From CG2-30-44-17 sp964344725 (GTDB lineage Bacteria > Patescibacteriota > Gracilibacteria > UBA1369 > UBA12470), in the NCBI GenBank assembly GCA_964344725.1, contig CAYFOI010000011.1:1-39621 (forward strand): a DNA stretch of 39,621 bases, in the 5' to 3' direction. The position numbers and the translations under genes are program-made. Shown in pieces: positions 29,285-37,471 of the stretch. Positions within the stretch are counted from its first letter, which is position 1; every line of letters starts with the position of its first letter. Below the pieces are notes generated by a model. That model made no database searches and was not told where the DNA came from. It saw nothing but the letters and a program-made list of their open reading frames with translations.

Positions 29285-31882
29285 TTATGTTCCGGGGATT
29301 TTTACGACGATGTGTCCTCTGTAATAGTCGTTTACTACCATTTCGGCGTGACCTAGTATGTATTCTAGAGCTGCTTCATATTTTTGATATAAAGAGTTTT
29401 CGGGGTCTGGACTTAATGAATATGTATAGTAATCGAAAATTATGTATCCGTATCCGAGAGCTCTTAGTCTTTCGTCTAGTAGTTCAGGATCTCTTTCTGC
29501 GTATAGACAGTTGAAACTGTCTAAATATTGATCGTTGTATGTTCTCCAAAAATTATCTTCTATAAAATAGCTTAGGTTGGTTCCTACTTTCCAAATCAGA
29601 TCGTATTCTCCGTCTTGGTCTGCTCTGAAAATATCACCGACATCTAATGCATATGGAAAAATGGATCTAACTGCTTCTTCTTCGTCCATTACGTTGGATG
29701 TGTAGAGCAGTAAAGTTCCTTTGCCGAACATTGTTAGTCTGAATGCTAGGCTTGTTATTAGGAATATTACTACTGCTGTGCTTATAACGTACTTATGGTA
29801 TTTTGAACCTTTTTCATAGTTGTCTATTAGTACTCCAGTTATTAGTCCTAGTGCTAGGAAACCTGGGAACCCATACCATATTATTCCGTAACATGTTAGT
29901 ACCCATGCTAACCAGTAACTGACTGTGAAAAGCATTATGAGTTTCCATTTGTTATTTGGTTTTTTTATAGGTATAAATAGTAGCAATGCTGGTATAAATG
30001 CGAGTGGTATCCAGCCGAAATCTATATATATCCCTTGAGTGCCTTGGTCATCCATTGTTAGGTGCCATGGCATTGTGAAGTATCTTTTTATGATTGATTC
30101 GTATCCCATGTATCTCTGTAACTCTTCTCGTATACCAGTCGATTCGCATAGTGATTGATCGAGACTGTAATCTTCTTCTAGCATTTCGTAATCTATGTCC
30201 GGCATAGAATCGGCGCTATAAATTATTGAGCCTCCATCTATGGTGTTTTTTATCATCCAGTGTGAAAATCCTATTCCTGTAAATAGGCCAAGTATTACGA
30301 TTGTTTTTAGCAACTTAGTTTTTTTCTGCTGGATTGCGTAGGTTAGAATTAGAAGAATGCTGATTATTAGCAATACGACTCCTACTATTTGTAGTGCTTC
30401 TGCAGATATGTTTAGTTCTTGTCCCAAATTTATGTTTTTGGCAATTGCAGGTATCGCGATTGTTATAAGTATTCCTGCTATAGCTCCGACCGCTTTAAAT
30501 TCTTTGTAAAGAGTTATTGCTATGAATGCTACTACCAGGAGCATTGCTGTTAGTTTTATGCCTAATGCAAATCCTGCTAGTATTCCTGCTATTGCTATTA
30601 GGGATATTTTTTCTCTTTTTGATTCTGAGGTGAATCCGTTATAAAGTGCTAAGAAGGCTGTTATGCCAGTAAATAGGTGTGCTAGATCTACCTTGTTGTC
30701 TTCTGCTCCGTGGAATTGGAATATAGGGGTTAGGTAAATTGATGCTACTACTATTAGACTTGCTCTTTTTGAAATGAATTTTCTTAATATTATGTATAGG
30801 CCTACCAAAGCTATAATTCCTGGGAAGAACCCAGATAAATTTAATGCTACTGTTGTCCAGTTAAACATTACAAATCCCAGGCTGATGATGAGTTCCCAGG
30901 AGTATGTCAGGCCGGTTTGTATTAAGCCTTCTGTTTCTGAGAGTCTTTTGGCTGCGTTTATGTATTGATTCATTCCGTCCCATCCTCTTGGGAGAGGTGA
31001 AATGTTATCTATAAAATTGATGGATATAAACAGTATTAGGGCAAGTATTATTAGCAGGTCGAAATTTATGATTTTTGTCTCAAAAATGTATTCCCATCTG
31101 AATAGGTCCTTGATGATTTTGATTAATGATTTCCAGCAAATTGCTAGTATTGCGGCAAATAATATCCATGTGGCCCAGAGTGTGAGGACGTTTAGGGCTC
31201 CTAGCATGAATATGAGTACAGATATTCCGAAAAATCCTAGTACTAACGATATTAGTCCTGATTCTGGTGTTATTTTCTCTTCTTTTAGTGCTTTTTTATA
31301 AATTGTATGTCCTAGGGATATAGCTACGACAGTTATTAGTCCCAAGGCTCCTAGTATCCCAAGGGTTTTACTAATTAGTCCAAGTTGTTTCCCCCAGAAT
31401 GTTGGGAGTTCAAAGTCCGGTTGTATATATGGGTCTATCCATTTTTCAAATGCTTCTTCGGTTTCTTCCAATGCTCCGCCGTGACCTAAAATAAGGACTT
31501 CATTACCTGTTAATGTTGATAGGTCTGATATTATTTCTATATAGCCTCCTGCCTCGTCGGGGACATAAAATATATCGTCTCCTTGGTAGTGTGAGGGGTC
31601 TTTAACTATAAAAGCGGCATTACCGGCTATGAAAATCAGCAAAAATGCTGCGGCGAAAATTCTTAAGAATGTTAGCTTGATCTTGATTTTGGTTTCTCCT
31701 TTTTGTGACCATCTATAGGCTGCGTAACATATGTAGGTTACTGGTATAAGGAGGGTATATGGCAGGAATTTCAGCATTGGTTCCCAATTGCTTGTGTAGT
31801 AGCCGTGATTTTTGAAATAGAAAAATACAACGATTGAAATCCAAGATATTGCAAGGATATTTTTAATGATTTTTAATGCCAT
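29285..31882 (-). CDS. Large GT39/PMT-like integral membrane glycosyltransferase (putative)
   Basis: 865 aa with some 18 or more hydrophobic segments. The layout resembles polyprenyl-phosphate-dependent GT-C enzymes (PMT, ArnT, GT39). An extracytoplasmic loop before the second half includes the sequence NISPLPRGWDGMNQYINAA, where an acidic residue is usually catalytic, then EGLIQTGLTYSWELIISLGF. GAEDNKVDLAHLFTGITAFL and FALGIKLTAMLLVVAFIAI are further conserved-looking stretches. The C-terminal 150 residues form a soluble domain outside the membrane (DQDGEYDLIWKVGTNLSYF). Donor and acceptor are unknown; surface protein or polymer glycosylation is a reasonable guess. The start MALKIIKNILAISWISIVV begins directly with a helix. 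Confidence 0.75.
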   Translation of the reverse strand: MALKIIKNILAISWISIVVFFYFKNHGYYTSNWEPMLKFLPYTLLIPVTYICYAAYRWSQKGETKIKIKLTFLRIFAAAFLLIFIAGNAAFIVKDPSHYQGDDIFYVPDEAGGYIEIISDLSTLTGNEVLILGHGGALEETEEAFEKWIDPYIQPDFELPTFWGKQLGLISKTLGILGALGLITVVAISLGHTIYKKALKEEKITPESGLISLVLGFFGISVLIFMLGALNVLTLWATWILFAAILAICWKSLIKIIKDLFRWEYIFETKIINFDLLIILALILFISINFIDNISPLPRGWDGMNQYINAAKRLSETEGLIQTGLTYSWELIISLGFVMFNWTTVALNLSGFFPGIIALVGLYIILRKFISKRASLIVVASIYLTPIFQFHGAEDNKVDLAHLFTGITAFLALYNGFTSESKREKISLIAIAGILAGFALGIKLTAMLLVVAFIAITLYKEFKAVGAIAGILITIAIPAIAKNINLGQELNISAEALQIVGVVLLIISILLILTYAIQQKKTKLLKTIVILGLFTGIGFSHWMIKNTIDGGSIIYSADSMPDIDYEMLEEDYSLDQSLCESTGIREELQRYMGYESIIKRYFTMPWHLTMDDQGTQGIYIDFGWIPLAFIPALLLFIPIKKPNNKWKLIMLFTVSYWLAWVLTCYGIIWYGFPGFLALGLITGVLIDNYEKGSKYHKYVISTAVVIFLITSLAFRLTMFGKGTLLLYTSNVMDEEEAVRSIFPYALDVGDIFRADQDGEYDLIWKVGTNLSYFIEDNFWRTYNDQYLDSFNCLYAERDPELLDERLRALGYGYIIFDYYTYSLSPDPENSLYQKYEAALEYILGHAEMVVNDYYRGHIVVKIPGT

Positions 31883-32219
31883 TGATTTTTGTGTTAAGTG
31901 GTGTTTTGCTTTGCAAAACGGCTTGTTTATAATGTGAGGTTGCGCGCCTTTGGCGCGCCCTTTTATTTGAGCTGTTAATTACGGGGCAAACTATATGTTG
32001 TTCTTCTATAGTAAGTCAATTGACATAGTTTCTTCCTTAAGTTAAATTCTTCTTAGAAGAAAATTTTTAAAAATCCAAATCTTTCGGATTAAGAGTACTA
32101 GTTTCCTACAAATTTCCTACAAGAGATTCAAAATGATCCCCTTTAATAGTTTATTAAAAATAACAGGTTATATCAGGCTCTGCTAGGCGTCCGAAAGGTT
32201 GCTAACCTTTCACATTATT
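31883..32219 (+). other. Structured intergenic region and probable long leader of RNase Y
   Basis: There is no gene in these 337 bases. They hold inverted repeats GTTTTGC-TTT-GCAAAAC (31903-31919), a TATAAT (31928-31933), a very stable GCGCGCC-TTT-GGCGCGC (31942-31958) followed by CCTTTT, a second promoter (TTGACA 32020-32025, TAAATT 32043-32048), and a tandem TTTCCTACAA (32102-32111 and 32113-32122). An 8-bp hairpin GAAAGGTT-GCT-AACCTTTC (32193-32211) ends 9 nt before the rny start. The GC hairpin may be a terminator or a 5' stabilising stem. Confidence 0.6.
32020..32048 (+). promoter_or_regulatory. Putative promoter of rny
   Basis: Perfect TTGACA (32020-32025), 17-bp spacer, TAAATT (32043-32048). 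It gives a leader of about 165 nt. Confidence 0.5.
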
Positions 32220-33749
32220 ATGGGTACAAGTATGTATGTTTTACTGACGTTGGTTGGTCTCATTGTTGGAGGCGGCGTAGGTTTCTATATCAGGAATCTT
32301 CAGAAAAAAGAGGAAGAAATTAGGGCTGAAGATGAAAAAAAACGTGTTCTTAGGGATGCGGATGCTAAGGCTAAAGAGATACTTTTTGAGGCTAGGAATG
32401 AGTCTTTGAAGATTCAGGAGGATGCGAAGAAAGACGAGCGTAATAAAAGGATGCAGCTTCAAAAAGTTGAAGAGCGCTTAGTTAAAAAAGAAGAGACTCT
32501 TGATCAGAAGATGGAGTCTTCTGAGAAGCTTAAGGAGGATCTTGAGAATAAAGTTTCTGCTGTTAAACAGCTCAAGCTTGATGTTAAGGCTATTTATGAG
32601 CAGCAAAAAGGGCAACTTGAAGAGGTTGCGAAGCTTTCTAAAGAAGAGGCTAGGGATCTTCTTCTTAAAAAAGTGGAAGAGGAATCGAAAGATGAAATTG
32701 TTGAGTATGTTAAGAAGCTGGAGGCTGCTGCGAAAGAGGAGGCTGATACTAAGGCTAAGCATATTATTGCTGATGCTATTCAGAAATATGCTGCTGAGAC
32801 CGCTGTTGAATCGACTGCGACTATAGTTGCTCTTCCTAACGATGAGATGAAGGGTCGTATTATTGGTCGTGAAGGTCGTAATATTAATACTTTTGAGCAG
32901 ATTACAGGTGTTGATGTGATAGTTGATGATACGCCTGGTTCTATCGTTATTAGCGGTTTTGATTTAGTCCGTCGTTATATTGCTAAAGTTACTCTCGAAC
33001 GTCTTATCGAAGATGGACGTATTCACCCTGCTCGTATTGAGGAGATGGTGAAGAGGGTTAAGGAGGAGGTTAATGTTTTGATTAAGGAACTTGGTGATAA
33101 AGCTGCAGTTGAGACTGGTGTTGTTGGTCTTCCTAATAATTTGATTAAAATTCTTGGTAGGCTCAAATTCAGGATTAGTTATGGGCAGAATGTATTGAAG
33201 CACTCGATGGAGGTTGCTTTCTTAGCTGCTCATATGGCTTCCGAGCTAGGTGCTGATCCAAATATCTGTCGTCGTGCAGGTCTTCTTCATGATATCGGGA
33301 AAGCTGTTGACCACGAGATTCAAGGCAAGCATGCGATTACTGGTCGTGATATTTTGAAGAAATTTGGTGTGTCTGATCCGGTGATTCACTGTGTTGAGGC
33401 TCATGAAGGTGATGTTGAAGCAGAAACTATTGAGGCTAAAATTGTTCAAGCTGCGAATTTGATTTCTATTTCTAGGCCTGGTGCTGATAAAGATAATCTT
33501 GATAACTTCTTGAAGCGACTTGAAGAGGTTGAGAATCTTTGTAAGTCTTTTGATGGTGTTAAGAGGTCTTATGCGATTCAAGCTGGTAGGGAAGTGAGGA
33601 TTTTTGTTAATCCTGATAATGTTGATGATTTGCAAGCTATAAAGCTTTCTCATGACATAGCTAAGGCTATTGAGAGTGATCTCAAATATCCTGGTCAGAT
33701 TAAGGTTGATTTGATTCGTGAGAGGAGAGAAGAGGCATTTGCGGAATAA
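32220..33749 (+). CDS. rny: Ribonuclease Y
   Basis: 509 aa, membrane-anchored endoribonuclease that starts decay of many mRNAs. An N-terminal helix (MYVLLTLVGLIVGGGVGFYI) anchors it. A long coiled coil follows to about residue 195 (Lys/Glu-rich). Next is the KH domain with PNDEMKGRIIGREGRNINTF, then the HD domain with VLKHSMEVAFLAA, the metal-binding GLLHDIGKAVDHE and VIHCVEAHEGDVE, and the family C terminus YAIQAGREVRIFV...YPGQIKVDLIRE. ATG 32220 is the likely start; ATG 32232 is also possible, and TTG 32199 lies within a hairpin. The long structured leader may allow self-regulation, as known for other decay enzymes. Confidence 0.96.
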   Translation: MGTSMYVLLTLVGLIVGGGVGFYIRNLQKKEEEIRAEDEKKRVLRDADAKAKEILFEARNESLKIQEDAKKDERNKRMQLQKVEERLVKKEETLDQKMESSEKLKEDLENKVSAVKQLKLDVKAIYEQQKGQLEEVAKLSKEEARDLLLKKVEEESKDEIVEYVKKLEAAAKEEADTKAKHIIADAIQKYAAETAVESTATIVALPNDEMKGRIIGREGRNINTFEQITGVDVIVDDTPGSIVISGFDLVRRYIAKVTLERLIEDGRIHPARIEEMVKRVKEEVNVLIKELGDKAAVETGVVGLPNNLIKILGRLKFRISYGQNVLKHSMEVAFLAAHMASELGADPNICRRAGLLHDIGKAVDHEIQGKHAITGRDILKKFGVSDPVIHCVEAHEGDVEAETIEAKIVQAANLISISRPGADKDNLDNFLKRLEEVENLCKSFDGVKRSYAIQAGREVRIFVNPDNVDDLQAIKLSHDIAKAIESDLKYPGQIKVDLIRERREEAFAE

Positions 33750-33828
33750 GTTGGTTAGGTTATTGGTTTATATGGGTTGTTAACAAACCTTGTGCTTTGT
33801 TTTTAATTGCAAAATAGTTGCGTGCTTG

Positions 33829-33856
33829 TTGATAATTCCGGGAACCGTGCTATGCT
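33829..33856 (+). promoter_or_regulatory. Promoter of the radical SAM gene
   Basis: TTGATA (33829-33834), 16-bp spacer, TGC then TATGCT (33851-33856), 23 bases before ATG 33880. It rules out the longer frame start at 33790. Confidence 0.65.
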
Positions 33857-33879
33857 ACCCACCTTTTAATTTTCTTGAG

Positions 33880-35196
33880 ATGGTGTTGTCTTTAGAAGGT
33901 GCCGAATTGTTTGAAGAACAGACTCTTAGAGAGGTTGTGTATAGTGCTCCGAATATACCTATGCTTTTTGGAGAATTTAATCAGATGCAGAGTTCTGATT
34001 GGGAGCTTGTTCTTGATGCTTGTAGGAATGATCATGTTGTATTTGCTTTTATGGCCATGTGGGCTAAGTTTTTATGCTCGACGAAAGCAAAGGATGTTTT
34101 TCATATAGTTCATGAAACTCATGAGGCTAGGTCTTCTGGTAATTTTCCTGCTAGTATTGAGCGTATGTCCGAAAGGGTTCGGGATCTGGCATTCCAAAAT
34201 TTGTCTGTATTGCAGGTTACTTATGGTTGCTTGGGTAATTGTTCGTTTTGTGATGTAGCAGCGCCTTTGCCCGTAGTGGATGGTGCTGTTTATTTGGACC
34301 ATATGCCATTTAACCAAGTTTATAATGTTTTTGAAGAAGTTTCTCTTTCTCCTAGTTATTGTGGTGGGTCTATAGAGATGGATGGTAGTGGGTTGAAGGG
34401 TATTTATGATTCTTCAGATCCTATGAGTCATCCGGATATTCTTTGTATTGCTACTGCTTATAAAGAAAGGTATGGACATGGTCTTCTTATTAAGACAAAT
34501 TTGCCTCCTGATTCGATTGAGGATTTGATTTATTTGCTTGAAGAAGATTTGTTGTATCCTGGAAGTTCAATTTCTGTGACTTCTCAGAATTATCGAAGAG
34601 TTATCCCTCTTTTGTTAGAGCATTATGATAGGCTAAGTCGTTTTATTGATTTTCCTAAACGAAGATTAAGTTATTTTGTCGAAGAGATGCCACCAGGTTC
34701 TTTCTCCGATTTTAATATTTATATTCCTGCTTTGGATGATGGTTCTGGATACAAAAATGCGCCTAAAGTGGCCGGCCTGGGTGTCAATATGTCTGCCGAC
34801 TGTGAGGGGGGTGGTGCTTTGAGTGCTACTTGTGTTAATGGGGTCATTGTGTCTACCGTTGGCGCATTCAATTGTATCTCTGGTATTGAGCCGTCGGCTT
34901 GTTATCCGACTGGTAGTGTGATTGTTCCTATTGGTGAAATTGTTCCATTGGATGATAAAAATCAATATATTGGTTTCCCTGTTGAGAAATTACTTGAAAG
35001 TACTTTTGTTGTAAGCTCCAGTTCTTCTCGTGTTGCTTGCAAGCCGGACTTAGGTATATTTGATATGATTCGCCGAGATAGACCCATGTATTTGAGTTTC
35101 GATCATTATTGTGTTGATGCTTTGGGGCGAAAGTTTAGATTCCAATGTAATAGAGTTGGTATGCAGTGGATTGTGACGAATATTGATGAGGAGTGA
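33880..35196 (+). CDS. Radical SAM protein of unknown function
   Basis: 438 aa. The CX3CX2C motif VTYGCLGNCSFCD (Cys117, Cys121, Cys124) should hold the [4Fe-4S] cluster that cleaves SAM. Barrel-like strands follow: SIEMDGSGLKGIYDSSDPMS, LLIKTNLPPDSIEDL and SSISVTSQNYRRV. Unusual are the 110 residues before the cluster motif and a Cys-containing C-terminal half (SADCEGGGALSATCVNG, SACYPTGSVIVPIGEI, FDHYCVDALGRKFRFQC), which might bind a second cluster, though no clean SPASM or B12-binding pattern is visible. The substrate is unknown. The gene has its own promoter and ends at a TGA, 7 nt before the groES promoter, with no partner gene. Confidence 0.8.
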   Translation: MVLSLEGAELFEEQTLREVVYSAPNIPMLFGEFNQMQSSDWELVLDACRNDHVVFAFMAMWAKFLCSTKAKDVFHIVHETHEARSSGNFPASIERMSERVRDLAFQNLSVLQVTYGCLGNCSFCDVAAPLPVVDGAVYLDHMPFNQVYNVFEEVSLSPSYCGGSIEMDGSGLKGIYDSSDPMSHPDILCIATAYKERYGHGLLIKTNLPPDSIEDLIYLLEEDLLYPGSSISVTSQNYRRVIPLLLEHYDRLSRFIDFPKRRLSYFVEEMPPGSFSDFNIYIPALDDGSGYKNAPKVAGLGVNMSADCEGGGALSATCVNGVIVSTVGAFNCISGIEPSACYPTGSVIVPIGEIVPLDDKNQYIGFPVEKLLESTFVVSSSSSRVACKPDLGIFDMIRRDRPMYLSFDHYCVDALGRKFRFQCNRVGMQWIVTNIDEE

Positions 35197-35203
35197 TCTA
35201 CTC

Positions 35204-35232
35204 TTGACTATTATTACTGCTTTGCATAGAAT
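35204..35232 (+). promoter_or_regulatory. groESL promoter
   Basis: TTGACT (35204-35209), 17-bp spacer, TAGAAT (35227-35232). The -10 touches the CIRCE element, so repressor binding would block start-site access. Confidence 0.8.
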
Positions 35233-35258
35233 TAGCACCGCGCTTTTTGGAGTGCTAA
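35232..35258. promoter_or_regulatory. CIRCE operator (HrcA-binding site)
   Basis: TTAGCACCG, nine bases, GAGTGCTAA. The right arm is the perfect CIRCE consensus and the left arm differs at its last two bases (TTAGCACTC expected). It lies 25 bp before groES and implies control by the heat-shock repressor HrcA, encoded outside the window. Confidence 0.93.
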
Positions 35259-35283
35259 TTTATATCTCTAATTTGTAACAAAA

Positions 35284-35574
35284 ATGGCAAATATCAAACC
35301 GCTAGGTGATAGAGTTGTTGTTAAACGTCTCGAGAAAGAGGAGACTACAGCTTCTGGTATTGTTATACCTGATAGTGCTAAGGAAAAACCTGCAGAAGGT
35401 GAAGTTGTGGCTGTTGGTCCTGGAAGAGTTAATGAAAAAGGAGAGAGGAATCCTATGGAAGTTAAGGTCGGTGACAAAGTTCTTTTCACTAAATATGGTC
35501 CTTCAGAAGTGAAGGTTGATGGTGAGGAGCTTCTTATTTTGAGTGAAAGCGACGTTCTTGCGATTGTTGGATAG
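35284..35574 (+). CDS. groES: Co-chaperonin GroES
   Basis: 96 aa, the heptameric lid of the GroEL chamber. The whole family pattern is visible: IKPLGDRVVVKRLEKEE, the mobile loop ETTASGIVIPDSAKEKP (residues about 18-35), GEVVAVGPGRVNEKGER, VKVGDKVLFTKYGPSEVKVD and the C-terminal EELLILSESDVLAIV. CIRCE and a promoter are directly upstream, and groEL follows after 64 nt, which include a low-complexity CAGTAG tract. Confidence 0.97.
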   Translation: MANIKPLGDRVVVKRLEKEETTASGIVIPDSAKEKPAEGEVVAVGPGRVNEKGERNPMEVKVGDKVLFTKYGPSEVKVDGEELLILSESDVLAIVG

Positions 35575-35602
35575 ACAGTAGTCAGTAATCAGTAGACAGT
35601 AG
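35574..35602 (+). repeat. Low-complexity CAGTAGTCAG tract between groES and groEL
   Basis: Begins at the groES stop codon and contains the 20-mer also found at 974-993. Confidence 0.6.
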
Positions 35603-35638
35603 AATTTGAAAACTTTTAAAATTTAATCTTAAAGAAAA

Positions 35639-37282
35639 ATGTCTAAACAAGTTAAGTACAGTGACGATGCTCGTCAAAAGCTCCTAGAAGGAGTAAAAAA
35701 ACTCGCTGATGCTGTTCGCATCACAATGGGTCCTAAGGGGCGCAATGTAGCTCTAGATAAGAAATATGGAGCTCCAACAATTACTAATGATGGTGTTACT
35801 ATCGCTAAGGAGATTGAACTCGAAGATGTTTACGAAAACATGGGAGTTCAGCTCGTAAAAGAAGTTGCAACCAAAACTAACGATGTTGCTGGTGATGGTA
35901 CAACTACAGCTACAGTTCTTGCTTACGCTCTTATTTCTGAAGGTGTTCGCAATCTTACAGCTGGTGCTAACCCAATGGTTCTTAAGGGTGGTATCCAAAA
36001 AGCTGTTAAGAAAGTTGTTAAGAAGCTTGAGGAGTCTGCTAAAGAGATCAGTACAAAGGAGGAGATTGCTCAGGTTGCTACTATCTCTGCTCAAGATCCT
36101 GAAGTCGGAGAGCTTATTGCTGAAATTATGGAAACTGTTGGTCACGAAGGTGTTATCACGGTTGAGGAGTCTCAGACTTTTGGTCTCGACAAAGAGGTCG
36201 TTGAGGGGATGCAGTTCGATAACGGTTACATCTCTCCTTATATGATTACGGATACAGGTTCGATGAAGGCTGTTTATGAAGATGTGAAGATTCTTATTAC
36301 TGACAAGAAGATCAGCTCTGTTCAAGAGCTTCTTCCTGTTCTTGAGCAGGTTGCTCAGAGTGGGAAGAAAGAACTTGTTGTTATTGCTGAAGATGTTGAT
36401 GGTGAAGCGCTTGCAACTCTAGTTGTAAACAAGCTTCGTGGAACTTTCAGCGTTCTTGCGGTAAAAGCTCCTGCTTTCGGTGATCGCAGAAAAGAGATCC
36501 TAAAAGACATTGCTGCTCTAACAGGTGGTAAAGTTATTTCTGAAGAGGTTGGACTTTCTCTAGAAGGTGCTTCACTTGGTGACCTTGGTGAGGCTCGAAA
36601 AGTGATTTCTGACAAGGACAATACTACTATCGTTGATGGCAAAGGTGACAAGGCTGATATCGAGTCACGTGTTAACGAGATTAAGGTTGCTCTTGATAAC
36701 ACGAAGAGTGATTTTGATAAGGAAAAGCTTGCTGAGAGGCTTGCTAAGCTTACAGGTGGAGTTGGCGTTATCAAAGTCGGTGCTGCAACAGAAGTTGAGC
36801 TTAAGGAGAAAAAGCACAGAATTGAGGATGCTCTCTCTGCGACTAAAGCTGCTGTCGAAGAAGGTATCGTAGCTGGAGGTGGTGTTGCACTGCTCCAAGC
36901 TTCTGTCGTTTTGGATGGTGCGCAAGGAGATACTGATGAAGTTACAGGTATTCACATCGTTAAGAAGGCTCTTGAGTCTCCAGTTTGGCAGATCGGTCAA
37001 AATGCTGGAAAGAAAGGTGATGTGATCGTTGACCAGGTTAAAAATGCTAAGGATGGTGAGGGTTATGATGCTGCTAAAGATGAGATGGTTGATATGGCAA
37101 AAGCAGGTATCGTTGATCCTAAAAAGGTGACAAGATCAGCTCTAGAGAATGCAGCTTCTCTTGCTGCAATTTTTCTTACTATGGAAGGGGCTGTGACAGA
37201 TATCCCTAAAGATGATTGTGAGACTTGTGCTGCTGGCGGAGCTGGTGGTGGTATGCCTCCTGGTATGGGTATGGGAATGTAG
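35639..37282 (+). CDS. groEL: Chaperonin GroEL (Hsp60)
   Basis: 547 aa ATP-driven folding chamber subunit. Characteristic stretches: KLADAVRITMGPKGRNVALD, ATP-binding AGDGTTTATVLA (residues about 85-96, Asp87), SAQDPEVGELIAEIMETVG, the apical-domain EGMQFDNGYISPYMITD, GKKELVVIAEDVDGEALATL and KAPAFGDRRKEIL, and the equatorial VEEGIVAGGGVALLQA. The C terminus ends in the flexible Gly-Gly-Met tail (GGGMPPGMGMGM). Sense codons use more C and fewer T-ending codons than most neighbours, as expected for a highly expressed gene. Transcribed with groES from the HrcA-controlled promoter. Confidence 0.98.
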   Translation: MSKQVKYSDDARQKLLEGVKKLADAVRITMGPKGRNVALDKKYGAPTITNDGVTIAKEIELEDVYENMGVQLVKEVATKTNDVAGDGTTTATVLAYALISEGVRNLTAGANPMVLKGGIQKAVKKVVKKLEESAKEISTKEEIAQVATISAQDPEVGELIAEIMETVGHEGVITVEESQTFGLDKEVVEGMQFDNGYISPYMITDTGSMKAVYEDVKILITDKKISSVQELLPVLEQVAQSGKKELVVIAEDVDGEALATLVVNKLRGTFSVLAVKAPAFGDRRKEILKDIAALTGGKVISEEVGLSLEGASLGDLGEARKVISDKDNTTIVDGKGDKADIESRVNEIKVALDNTKSDFDKEKLAERLAKLTGGVGVIKVGAATEVELKEKKHRIEDALSATKAAVEEGIVAGGGVALLQASVVLDGAQGDTDEVTGIHIVKKALESPVWQIGQNAGKKGDVIVDQVKNAKDGEGYDAAKDEMVDMAKAGIVDPKKVTRSALENAASLAAIFLTMEGAVTDIPKDDCETCAAGGAGGGMPPGMGMGM

Positions 37283-37284
37283 TC

Positions 37285-37361
37285 GGTTTTTGGATTTTGT
37301 TGTTCGCTTCCGGGAAAGTCCTTCGGACGTTTCCAAGATCGCTCACAACAAAACAAAAACC
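37285..37361 (+). other. Long imperfect hairpin after groEL
   Basis: GGTTTTTG..TTTTGTTGT at 37285-37302 pairs with ACAACAAAA.AAAAACC at 37345-37361. Inside, GGAAA-GTCC-TTC-GGAC-G-TTTCC makes a second stem. There is no U-tract, so it more likely protects the groESL mRNA 3' end than terminates it. Confidence 0.55.
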
Positions 37362-37376
37362 TTAATGAAAAATTTG

Positions 37377-37412
37377 AAAGAGCCCTGGTGCGTAAGTGCT
37401 GGGGCTCTTTTA
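37377..37412 (+). terminator. Rho-independent terminator of groESL
   Basis: AAAGAGCCC (37377-37385) pairs with GGGGCTCTTT (37401-37410), with GTGC/GTGC-like bases in the loop, followed by TA. A very similar block (CTGGTGCG..AGTGCTGGGGCT) recurs after the next gene near 38745-38775. Confidence 0.8.
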
Positions 37413-37416
37413 CAGG

Positions 37417-37445
37417 TTGGCATCTCTTTTAATTTATGGTAGAAT
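37417..37445 (+). promoter_or_regulatory. Promoter of the 37472 gene
   Basis: TTGGCA (37417-37422), 17-bp spacer, TGG then TAGAAT (37440-37445), 26 bases before ATG 37472. Confidence 0.65.
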
Positions 37446-37471
37446 CTTGATCTGTATTTAAGCAAAAGTTC

